Shown here: positions 1 to 7,900 of the stretch, one piece after another
Position numbering within the stretch: position 1 is the first letter of the stretch
Layout of the letters: each line of letters begins with the position of its first letter
NCBI RefSeq assembly: GCF_014698305.1
Contig: NZ_JACJST010000011.1
Location: 62,001-126,000 of the forward strand
Direction: 5' to 3'
DNA: 64,000 nt
From: Anabaena lutea FACHB-196
GTDB lineage: Bacteria; Cyanobacteriota; Cyanobacteriia; Cyanobacteriales; Nostocaceae
The notes under the pieces: model-generated
Database searches by the model: none
What the model was told of the DNA's origin: nothing
Seen by the model: only the letters and a program-made list of their open reading frames with translations
Position numbers and translations under genes: made by a program

Positions 1-239
1 GCAAAAGCTAAATGTCTTAAACCACAGGCTTCAGGATTACTAAATCTTTGGGGAGGATTAGGAAAAGAGAATAATTCAATTTGGATATTTCCTACTTGTA
101 AATCTAATTTATAGGAATTTCTAGCGCTGCGGAATGTCTCGTGAATAATCTCAAATCCTAAAACTTCAACATAAAAATGTTTAGATTTTTGGTAATTAGA
201 ACAAATAATAGCAACATGATGAACACCGGAAATTTTCAT
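1..239 (-). CDS. VOC (glyoxalase-fold) family protein, partial
   Basis: Only the first ~79 codons lie in the window; the 3' end is beyond the left edge. Translation from the ATG at 239 begins MKISGVHHVAIICSNYQKS, the usual opening of the vicinal-oxygen-chelate fold, with a candidate metal-ligand histidine in GVHHVAI. A second characteristic stretch, LRHLAF, sits at the edge. Family members are small metal-dependent lyases, dioxygenases or resistance proteins, and the substrate cannot be deduced. The gene starts 21 bp after the HEPN-type gene on the same strand, so co-transcription with that operon is possible. Fold confidence is good; function is open. Confidence 0.75.
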   Translation of the reverse strand, partial: MKISGVHHVAIICSNYQKSKHFYVEVLGFEIIHETFRSARNSYKLDLQVGNIQIELFSFPNPPQRFSNPEACGLRHLAF

Positions 240-260
240 AAAAGTATCTCTCTTATTTTA

Positions 261-680
261 TTACTTTTTAAGTTTCTCTAATAATTTTTTGATTTTTTCT
301 GCATACTTCAAAGCTTTTTTTGCATTAGCACTCAACGAATGGAAAGGTATTTCATCTTCATAATCAACTTTATTTCTCAAATTTCGCAGACTACGTAAAT
401 CCTTACCTAAATTGATAAAATTAGTATCTTGACTAATTAATAGTATTTTGTTAATTATATGATTATGTACATCATGCTTGAGATTAATTAACTCACTATA
501 TCCCTCAACATCACGTAAGTAGTTTCTCACTAGACAAAAAGATGAATAATACGCCCTACTAATACAAGAGCGTATTTTAGCTTCATTGATTGATGCACTA
601 TTTGCCTGATTTGAGGTACTAATTACTTCATTATATAAAGTTTGTGCAACCTCTAAATAACTTAACCAGTCGAATTTCAT
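261..680 (-). CDS. HEPN-type small protein (possible toxin-like partner)
   Basis: 139 residues, predicted all-helical. The segment RAYYSSFCLVRNYL, followed about 60 residues later by LRSLRNLRNKVDYED, resembles the two conserved helices of HEPN/UPF0332-like proteins. The classical R-x(4-6)-H ribonuclease motif is not evident: the usual basic stretch reads RNKVDY, as in the 'RNxADY' subgroup. The start ATG overlaps the stop of the upstream gene by 4 bp (ATGA), a sign of translational coupling. HEPN proteins commonly pair with an antitoxin-like partner, and here the coupled 156-residue protein is the candidate. RNase activity is inference only. Confidence 0.65.
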   Translation of the reverse strand: MKFDWLSYLEVAQTLYNEVISTSNQANSASINEAKIRSCISRAYYSSFCLVRNYLRDVEGYSELINLKHDVHNHIINKILLISQDTNFINLGKDLRSLRNLRNKVDYEDEIPFHSLSANAKKALKYAEKIKKLLEKLKK

Positions 681-1147
681 TCAAACTCCAAATCTATAGA
701 GAGGTTTACAGCAACTCCCAATGAAGCATTTATCCACCAATTTTCATCAAATTCATTTTGTTTATTTAAAGCTTCATCTACAGATTCTGGACTCACGCAG
801 ATAGAAATAATCAGATATTCCCATTGAGAAGATTCAGGATCAACATACAACTTCAATCGTAATTTCTCTGTTGGGAAATACTTTCTTATTTGTGGATAAG
901 CTTCCAGAATTACATCTATCAGATTTGAATGATTTTGCAAAAATCTGTTGACATCAAGAATGTTTTCTATTGTGTAGAATTTAGAAATTCTGCTGAACTT
1001 ATAAGATTGTTTACTATCTTCTGTTAGCCAGTTATTTTCTGTATGTTGAAACCAATCATCGGTACAAAGTTTTTTATGTTTAACAAATGTATGAACCAAA
1101 AAACTAGTTTTTAGTAAATTGTGTTTTTCTTGATTTTTGAGAGCCAT
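677..1147 (-). CDS. hypothetical protein coupled to the HEPN gene
   Basis: 156 residues with no signal peptide or membrane segment. The C-terminal half alternates hydrophobic beta-like stretches (LRLKLYVDPE, YLIISICVSP) and ends in an acidic DENWW...NLSIDLEFE segment. I have an impression of similar proteins next to HEPN genes elsewhere, but cannot name a family. It follows the 230-residue gene by 9 bp and overlaps the HEPN gene by 4 bp, so the three are almost certainly one transcript. A partner or antitoxin role is inferred from the coupling. Confidence 0.55.
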   Translation of the reverse strand: MALKNQEKHNLLKTSFLVHTFVKHKKLCTDDWFQHTENNWLTEDSKQSYKFSRISKFYTIENILDVNRFLQNHSNLIDVILEAYPQIRKYFPTEKLRLKLYVDPESSQWEYLIISICVSPESVDEALNKQNEFDENWWINASLGVAVNLSIDLEFE

Positions 1148-1156
1148 TTTTACTCC

Positions 1157-1849
1157 TTACTTGGAACTAGAGTTAGGATCTAAATAAATGACATCGGCTT
1201 TATTTAGCATAGCCTGAATAACTTCAACTTCTAGTAGAGATTGAGATAATTGTTCTTGTAACTTTTGCACATCCGTTGAATCTAAAGCCACATAAAACTC
1301 TCTTGAACCACTTGCATCTTGGTACGCAATTTTTAAGGTGTGAACTACTAAAGCACCTGCAATTCCTTCGTTTTTTTCTGCTTTGAAAACGGGTCTTACA
1401 TCGGTAAGTATCCGGGAATTTAAGAAAATACTATCATACTCTTGTAACAAACTTATCGCTTGAGAAGAAATACTAATAGAGCCATCAATTGCCAATAACT
1501 TCGTTAGTCTTTGTTTAAAATGTGCTAATTCTTCAGAAGATAATTCTGAAAAGGTGTCATTACTAGAAACAGCATTAACTAACCCTGTAATTATTTCAGT
1601 ATTTTTAAGATTTTCTTGGATACGAAGAGAGTAAATTGAACGAATAGCTTTTAAAATTTCTTGTAGATCATTAATAGAGACTTCCTCTATTTTTGGAGAA
1701 ATTTCCAATACTAAACTATCTATATCTACAAAAGGATGAACTTCTGTTATTGCACTTAGTAGGCGATTAAATAGAGATTCATCAATTTTTATAATTAATG
1801 TAATACCTAATTGATATTGTTCTGGAATTTTTAGACTTTTCATTGCCAT
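1157..1849 (-). CDS. hypothetical protein, first gene of the HEPN operon
   Basis: 230 residues with no recognised family. It looks soluble, with amphipathic helices through the middle (residues ~60-140) and a mixed beta/alpha C-terminus. It is preceded by a 104-bp gap containing a hairpin (1928-1949) that separates it from the VWA genes upstream. It is followed after 9 bp by the next gene of the same operon. The start MAMKSL could equally be the second methionine. Base composition is AT-rich, like its two downstream partners and unlike the VWA genes, which suggests the three-gene cluster moves as a unit. Confidence 0.5.
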   Translation of the reverse strand: MAMKSLKIPEQYQLGITLIIKIDESLFNRLLSAITEVHPFVDIDSLVLEISPKIEEVSINDLQEILKAIRSIYSLRIQENLKNTEIITGLVNAVSSNDTFSELSSEELAHFKQRLTKLLAIDGSISISSQAISLLQEYDSIFLNSRILTDVRPVFKAEKNEGIAGALVVHTLKIAYQDASGSREFYVALDSTDVQKLQEQLSQSLLEVEVIQAMLNKADVIYLDPNSSSK

Positions 1850-1927
1850 TAAAGTTGATATTTTGGCTTTTCCAAATTAATCTATATTTAGACTAGCATC
1901 AAAACCATTGATTTTTGACCTTCTTAA

Positions 1928-1949
1928 GGGCAGGCTTTTTAGCCCACCC
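1928..1949 (-). terminator. hairpin between VWA operon and HEPN operon
   Basis: GGGCAGGCT (1928-1936) pairs with AGCCCACCC (1941-1949) across a TTTT loop: nine pairs, two of them wobble when read on the reverse strand. It lies immediately after the stop of the VWA gene that ends at 1954. No strong U-tract follows, so it may attenuate transcription into the HEPN operon rather than terminate fully. Confidence 0.4.
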
Positions 1950-1953
1950 TAAT

Positions 1954-3234
1954 TTATTCCCGTAAAATTGTCTTTGATACAATCCTGGTTTTTTTGCGAT
2001 CGCTCTCCGTTAGTTCTTCACCAGCTTGCAAGCGAGTGGCAGAGACTTGTAACACCGTAGCTGCATTGGTGTCACCGATTTGCAAAGCAGTTTTAGCGGC
2101 TGTTTGCAGCATTGTCACCGCACCAGCGCGATCGCCCTGTGACAATTTTGCCTCTGCTATTTGAGTTTGGCGATACTTAGCTAATACCAAAATCGACTGT
2201 AACACCTGGGGATTCACAGCCGGTTGATAAGTCTTGGAGATATGGGCATATATCGGTAACAGAGGGGAAAATAAACCCTCTTTGTTTTCAGCAGGATCAT
2301 CATAGCGAACTTGGATATGTCCAATTACTTGTTCTCCTTCTGGTAACTGTCCCAGATAAATATTCGCCAAAACTACCCGTTCTACATCCTTCATTAAATC
2401 TCCCAACCGAACAATAAAGCTACCATTGGCTTCTATTTCCACTGGTAACTCAATGGTTTCTGGGGCGACTTGGGCGATGGGTTTCAGTTCTGCTAGTCGC
2501 ACACCCGGTACTAGAGATATCAACAGATGGGCATTGGTTAACCCCACAGACTGAATGCGCTTAAACAAGCGGCTAAATTGGTTTACGGCTTGTTCTGGAC
2601 GCTCAATATAAGCGAGAGTACCACCACCAGCATCGGCAATTTTTTCCAGCAAATCCTGATTCCAGTCATTACCAAAGCCGAAGGTGTTGATTGTGAGGTT
2701 CACTCTAGTGGCTTTTTGGGCAAGTTCTAGACAGCGCTTGTGGTCATTGGGGCCAATTTGCCATTTCCAGATTTTTAACCCGTTGTCACCGCGCCCATCT
2801 GTGAGTAGAAAGGCTTGGGAAACAGCGCCTTTTGTGCCTTTGAGTAATTCTGTGATTCCCAGAGATAACCCTTCAGCAATGACTGTGCCACCACCAGCTT
2901 TCAGTTTTTTGTGTAGCTGAGATTTGATGCTTTCGGGGTCTTTGACGATTTGGTTGGGGATAATCACCTCAGCAGTCCCCGCAAAAGCGACAATGGAGAT
3001 GCGATCGCCTGGATTAAGTTGAGCTAATAATTGTTCTACTGCCTGAATTACGGTTTTCATCGGTTCCCCATGCATGGAACCACTTTTATCCAGCATCAGG
3101 CATAAATTCAGCGGTAAACTTTGGTCAAGCTCATTGGCAAGGGACGAAATGGAAATTGCTAGTTGACGTTGGTTACTCGATTGAGCGGCATCAACATTAG
3201 TATCATTTAGTGCCGACAGTAATTCAACTTTCAT
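1954..3234 (-). CDS. VWA domain protein, downstream paralogue
   Basis: 426 residues. A von Willebrand factor A domain occupies about residues 40-225. It has a perfect MIDAS signature DKSGSM (D49, S51, S53), a later T in 'AGGGTVIAEG', and LLTDGRGDN as the second metal-site region, so metal-dependent protein binding is likely. The C-terminal ~200 residues form a conserved beta-rich region ending in a helical segment (LAKYRQTQIAEAKLSQGDRAGAVTMLQ). No signal peptide is seen. It overlaps the upstream paralogue by 4 bp and is about three-quarters identical to it, so the pair arose by tandem duplication. Relative to its sister it carries a short insertion after the DGRGDN motif (LKIWKWQIGPNDH). The specific partner is unknown. 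Confidence 0.85.
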   Translation of the reverse strand: MKVELLSALNDTNVDAAQSSNQRQLAISISSLANELDQSLPLNLCLMLDKSGSMHGEPMKTVIQAVEQLLAQLNPGDRISIVAFAGTAEVIIPNQIVKDPESIKSQLHKKLKAGGGTVIAEGLSLGITELLKGTKGAVSQAFLLTDGRGDNGLKIWKWQIGPNDHKRCLELAQKATRVNLTINTFGFGNDWNQDLLEKIADAGGGTLAYIERPEQAVNQFSRLFKRIQSVGLTNAHLLISLVPGVRLAELKPIAQVAPETIELPVEIEANGSFIVRLGDLMKDVERVVLANIYLGQLPEGEQVIGHIQVRYDDPAENKEGLFSPLLPIYAHISKTYQPAVNPQVLQSILVLAKYRQTQIAEAKLSQGDRAGAVTMLQTAAKTALQIGDTNAATVLQVSATRLQAGEELTESDRKKTRIVSKTILRE

Positions 3235-4487
3235 TTAGGAGGAGCATCCTGCAACACGGTTTTTGAGACAATTCTGGTTTTTTTGCGATCGCTTTCGGAT
3301 AACTCTTCCCCAGCCTGTAAGCGCGTGGCGTTGGTTTGCAATACCGTTGCTGCACCTTTATCTCCCATTTGCAAAGCCGTTTTCGCTGCTGTTTGTAGCA
3401 TTGTCGCTGCCCCAGCCCGATCACCCTGTTGTAATTTTGCTTCGGCTAACTGGGTTTGACGATACTTGGCTAAAGCCAAAATCGACTGTTGAACTTGGGG
3501 ATTGGCAGTTGGTTGGTAAAGCTGGTTAACATCGGCATAAACTGGCATATTTAGGGAAAATAATCCGGTTTGGTTTTGGGCGGGGTCATCGTAGCGGACT
3601 TGCACATTAGCGATCGCCTGTTTACCTTCTGGCAACTGTCCCAAATAAATATTAGCCAAAATCACCCGTTCTACATCTTTCATTAAATCTCCCAATCGCA
3701 CTAAAAACCGTCCATCAGTGTCTGGTTGCACTGGTAATTCAATGGTGTCTGGAGCTACTTGGGCAATTGGTTTGAGTTCAGCTAAACGCACATTCGGTAA
3801 CAGTGAAAATATCAGATAAGCGTTAGTCAATCCCACTGTTTGCATCCGGCTAAACAAGCGACCGAACTTATCCATAGCTTGATCTGGTTGTTCAATATGA
3901 GACAAATTCCCCAGTCCAGCATCAGCTATTTTTTCTAAAATATCCTGATTCCAATTGTCACCAAAACCCAATGTATTCAAAGTCAAATTATAGCTGGCTG
4001 CTAATTGGGCGAATTTCAAACAGCGATCGTTATCACCATGTTCATTTTCCCCATCCGTTAACAAAAAGGCTTGGGAAATAGTATCTTTTTTACCCTTGGC
4101 TAATTCCTCAATCCCTAAACGCAAGCCTTCATCAATCGCTGTACCACCATCAGCTGTGAGAAGATTAATTTGCTTTTTGATCTGGTTTCGATCAGAAATC
4201 ACCTGATTTGGGACTAAAACCTTAGCACGGTGATCAAAAACGACGATACTCAGACGATCCTCCGAACTAAGTCTATCAACCAACAAACAGGCTGCTTTTT
4301 TCACAGTTTCAAGCGATCGCCCCTTCATCGAACCGCTATGATCAAGAATTAAGCATAAATTTAGTGGTACAGTCCGATCCAGCGTTTCCCCAATTGCGGA
4401 AATCGAAATTGCTAACTGGCGTTGACTGCTTAGTTGATGCGCGTCTACATTAGCATCATTAAGAGTAAGCTGCAAATTAACCTTCAT
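3231..4487 (-). CDS. VWA domain protein, upstream paralogue
   Basis: 418 residues with the same architecture as the downstream copy. The VWA domain holds the MIDAS motif DHSGSM (D49, S51, S53), TADGGTAIDEG and LLTDGENEH. A conserved C-terminal half follows, ending in residues like TESDRKKTRIVSKT. It is first in the operon, and its stop overlaps the start of the second copy (ATGA-type, 4 bp). Expansion of VWA genes is common in large cyanobacterial genomes. No MoxR ATPase is adjacent, so the classical MoxR-VWA chaperone pairing is not supported here. Confidence 0.85.
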   Translation of the reverse strand: MKVNLQLTLNDANVDAHQLSSQRQLAISISAIGETLDRTVPLNLCLILDHSGSMKGRSLETVKKAACLLVDRLSSEDRLSIVVFDHRAKVLVPNQVISDRNQIKKQINLLTADGGTAIDEGLRLGIEELAKGKKDTISQAFLLTDGENEHGDNDRCLKFAQLAASYNLTLNTLGFGDNWNQDILEKIADAGLGNLSHIEQPDQAMDKFGRLFSRMQTVGLTNAYLIFSLLPNVRLAELKPIAQVAPDTIELPVQPDTDGRFLVRLGDLMKDVERVILANIYLGQLPEGKQAIANVQVRYDDPAQNQTGLFSLNMPVYADVNQLYQPTANPQVQQSILALAKYRQTQLAEAKLQQGDRAGAATMLQTAAKTALQMGDKGAATVLQTNATRLQAGEELSESDRKKTRIVSKTVLQDAPPK

Positions 4488-4704
4488 AAGCCAAGTTTCC
4501 TATCAAAGATATCTATATCTATTTATAAATAACTTCAAAAGGTAGCTTCCGGGCTACGGAAAACAGTTTTCTCAAGGTTGTCAGCAGAAAACAGGGTGCA
4601 GGAACTTCTTCACTTACACCCTTTGACTACAGCTATTTTTTGCTACTTTGCTAGTTATCTAGTTGAGACTGGTATATTCAAAACAGCTAAGATTTGAACT
4701 TTTT

Positions 4705-4796
4705 AGGACTTACGCAAGATGTAACTGAAAACCTGATTCTTGCGTAGTGGTAATTCATGAATTACCGCTACTTTCATTCGGTTGTGCGTAAGTCCT
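4705..4796. mobile_element. 92-bp MITE-like palindromic element, copy 1
   Basis: The ends are perfect inverted repeats: AGGACTTACGCA (4705-4716) and TGCGTAAGTCCT (4785-4796). The centre contains the perfect 18-bp palindrome GGTAATTCATGAATTACC (4749-4766). It has no coding capacity. A second copy with a decayed right end lies at 45602-45693. Size, terminal repeats and copy number fit a miniature inverted-repeat transposable element mobilised by a transposase encoded elsewhere. Confidence 0.75.
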
Positions 4797-4829
4797 GCTT
4801 TTATTAAGATTACGGAAAATCCGAGACTT

Positions 4830-4858
4830 GTAGGGGTTTAGCAGTGCTAAACCCCTAC
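4830..4858. terminator. strong 13-bp hairpin
   Basis: GTAGGGGTTTAGC pairs perfectly with GCTAAACCCCTAC around an AGT loop. It sits downstream of the reverse-strand protease gene (stop at 4955) after a 96-bp gap, but has no U-tract on either side. It could be a repeat-derived hairpin rather than a working terminator: related sequence occurs inside the element at 31373-31524. Confidence 0.4.
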
Positions 4859-4954
4859 CTATAAACTCAAACAATTAAATTATTTGAGTATAATTGCTAA
4901 TCAGTAATTGGGGGAAAATTCAAAGACTCCTTTTCCCCAATCCCCATCAACAGA

Positions 4955-7900
4955 CTACACAACTAAACTAAAATCCCTAGAACTGAGAGTGATATCAGCA
5001 TTACCTAAACGAGCAGACTCAAACACTCCCACTTCACCGAAAATATTACTATTTTGGTTGTAAGATAAACTACTAGCGCCTTGATTAAAGACAATGCGGG
5101 CATTATTAGCAACAAACCCATCATCAGTAACCAGAGCAAAATCTGTCAACCCTTGTCCCGCTGCAAACAGAGAGATAGAGTCAGCACCTAGCACACTAGT
5201 AAATAACCCATCACTCAAGGCGTTATCCAGTGAATTGATACTGGGAGCGGGCGTTACCGCATTAGTAATTGTTCCCGTTACAGGCGCAGTTGTGCCAATG
5301 ATGTAATTACTAGCAGGAGCTAAAGTTAAAGCCACAGTTTCATCACTTTCAATGATGCTATCTGCGGTGGGGTCAATAGTCAGAATTGCTGTTGCAGAAC
5401 CCGCAGCAAAGGTAATTTTTCCACCTGTACGCGAGAAAGCGGCGGCACCAGTTTGAGTGTAGTCGGCGTTAAAGGTGGCTGTACCTCCAACTTTATAGCT
5501 CACGCTGAGGGCAGAGGTGGTGATACCTGTACGAGTGAAAGTGTAAACTAAATTGGTTGTTCCATCTTCAGTGACACTGCTGGGAGCTACCGCTAGGGTA
5601 ATGGATGGAAAATCATCATTGATAATAGTTCCCACAACAGCAGTGGCCGTACCAACGTTATAACCAAATCCATTCGCTAGTCTTAAAGAAACAGTTTCAT
5701 TACTTTCAATGGTAGTGTCTGCTGTGGGGTTAATAGTCAGGTTTGCTGTATTTGCACCAGCAGCGAAAGTAATGGTACCTCTTGGGGTCGTGAAAGTTGA
5801 TGTGGAAATTTGTCCACCAGTTTGGGTATAGTCGGTATTGAAGGTAGCTGTACCCCCAACTATATAGTTCACGCTGAGGGCATTGGTAGTGTCTCCTGTA
5901 CGGGTGAAGGTATAAACCAGGTTAGGCACTCCATCTTCTAGTACACTGTTAGGACCTACCGCTAGGGTGACGGATGTCGCCAAAGAATCATTATCAGCAA
6001 TGGTGGCAGTCGCACTGGTTGAACCACTGATAGTGTAGCCAGTGGGAGCCGTGATGGTGGCGATGATGGTTTCGTTAGGATCGACAACAGCATCATCAAT
6101 AGTTGGTAAGGTGATGGTAGCTGTAGCTGAACCTGCGGCAAACGTGGCTGTTCCTGCACCAGAGTTGGTATAGTCGGAACCAACTGTAGCTGTACCACCC
6201 AGACTATAATTGACGTTTAAAGCTGCTGTCAGATCGCCTGTGCGAGTGAGGGTAAAGACGCTACTAACAGATCCTGTTTCTGCACCATCTGTGGTTTTGA
6301 CGATGGATAGTGTTCCAATATCATTATCAGCAATGGTGGCAGTAGCTGTATTGGAACCAGTCGTGAAGTTAGTTCCAAAAATATTCAAGCGCCAAGAATT
6401 CCATGTTCCTACATCTTGAATGAATCGGTCAGAAACATTAAGAGTCCAATTACCGAGCGAGGATTCATCCCAATCACGTTTCGTGGTGAATTTCCAGCTT
6501 GAATAATTATCATTGGAGTCATTACGATCTTCAGCCAGGCGAGAAACTGTCCCACTTGGCGAAGTTAAGCTGATAACTAAATCTCCACGGTAGGTGTGAG
6601 TTGCATCAAAAACAATTTCTACTGCTTCTACCTTGAGATTTTGTGTTATGTTTACGGTTCTGGAAATACCTGTTACATTATTATCTGGAATTGCCGCACC
6701 CACAGTTTGAGTGCCGGATGTAGTTGATATTTCTGGACCAACATTGACCCAAGTTTTTGCCAAGTTCACAGCAGCTAAGGCATCAATTTGCCCAAAACCA
6801 TAGTTATGATTGACATCATGACCTGCACTATTCACAGACCAATCGGAGTTAGTAGGGTCATTTTTCTCAGCACTCCGAACTAGAATATGCTGTACATCTC
6901 GCCAAGTTAGGTTAGGGTTCGCTTGTAGCATCAGCGCAACTACACCGGAAACCAAAGGAGTAGCTGAGGAAGTACCACCAAAATTATTTGTGTAGTTTTG
7001 ATCAGCAAGACCGTTATAGCCATCTGCACCAGTAAGATCGGTGGTGACAATACCCAAGGTACCACCATTGGAAGGTGCTGTCACCAATAGATTTGCACCT
7101 GGCTCGCTGTACGAAGAAAAAGCACCATTGGCATCATTTCTATTGGCAGCAACAGCAATTACATATCTGGAGTTGGCATAACCGTCATAATTTGAATTGT
7201 CATTATTTGCTCGGCCATTTCCGCCTGCCCAAGTATAAATGCTGCCTTTCCCTCCTCGACCTGTAGTCACTCCAGTTTGAAGGGCTGCCAGAGTTAGAGG
7301 ACCTGGACTTGCAAGTGAGGTACCAGTGTCTGAAGGCCCCCAACTGTTGTTGTAGATATAATTTCCTTGGGACTGATAGGTTAAGGCATTTGCTTCTTGT
7401 TGGTCTGTAGTAGCGGCAGCAGTTAGGCGAATTCCAGATAGATTAGCACCAGGAGCAGCACCGGAGACACCAATGCTATTATTTCCTCTGGCAGCAGCAA
7501 CACCTCCAACAGAAGTCCCATGTCCATCTGTTGAAGATGGTGTCGGATCGCTATCATTGGAATTAAAATCATAACTCAAGGATGCCTGATAACCAGGGCT
7601 GATATCTGGGTGTGAGATTTGCAATCCATCATCAACAACTGCAATCGTTACTCCAGTACCACGAATAGGTGTGTTTAAAGTATCAAGAACATCCCAAGCG
7701 GGGATTATATTGGCATCAACTCCCAGTGTGCCTCCACCTTGTCCTGTGTTGTTTAAATGCCATTGCTGGGAGAATAGAGGATCGTTGGGGATAAAGCGTG
7801 CTTGCTGCTGACGAGCCACAAGAGGAAAGAAAAAGTCTAAGGTAGTACCTATTTTACTTTTAAGGATTTGGGCAATCTCTTGAGATGATTTGGTATTAGA

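Larger units (their letters stand above)
4488..4954. other. 467-bp intergenic region with nested repeats
   Basis: No credible coding region. It contains a 5' fragment of a dispersed repeat (about 4671-4704) that also occurs uninterrupted at 15190-15225, a 92-bp inverted-repeat element (4705-4796) sitting inside that repeat, and a strong hairpin (4830-4858). Upstream signals for the VWA operon would lie around 4488-4560; nothing there is distinctive. Confidence 0.6.
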
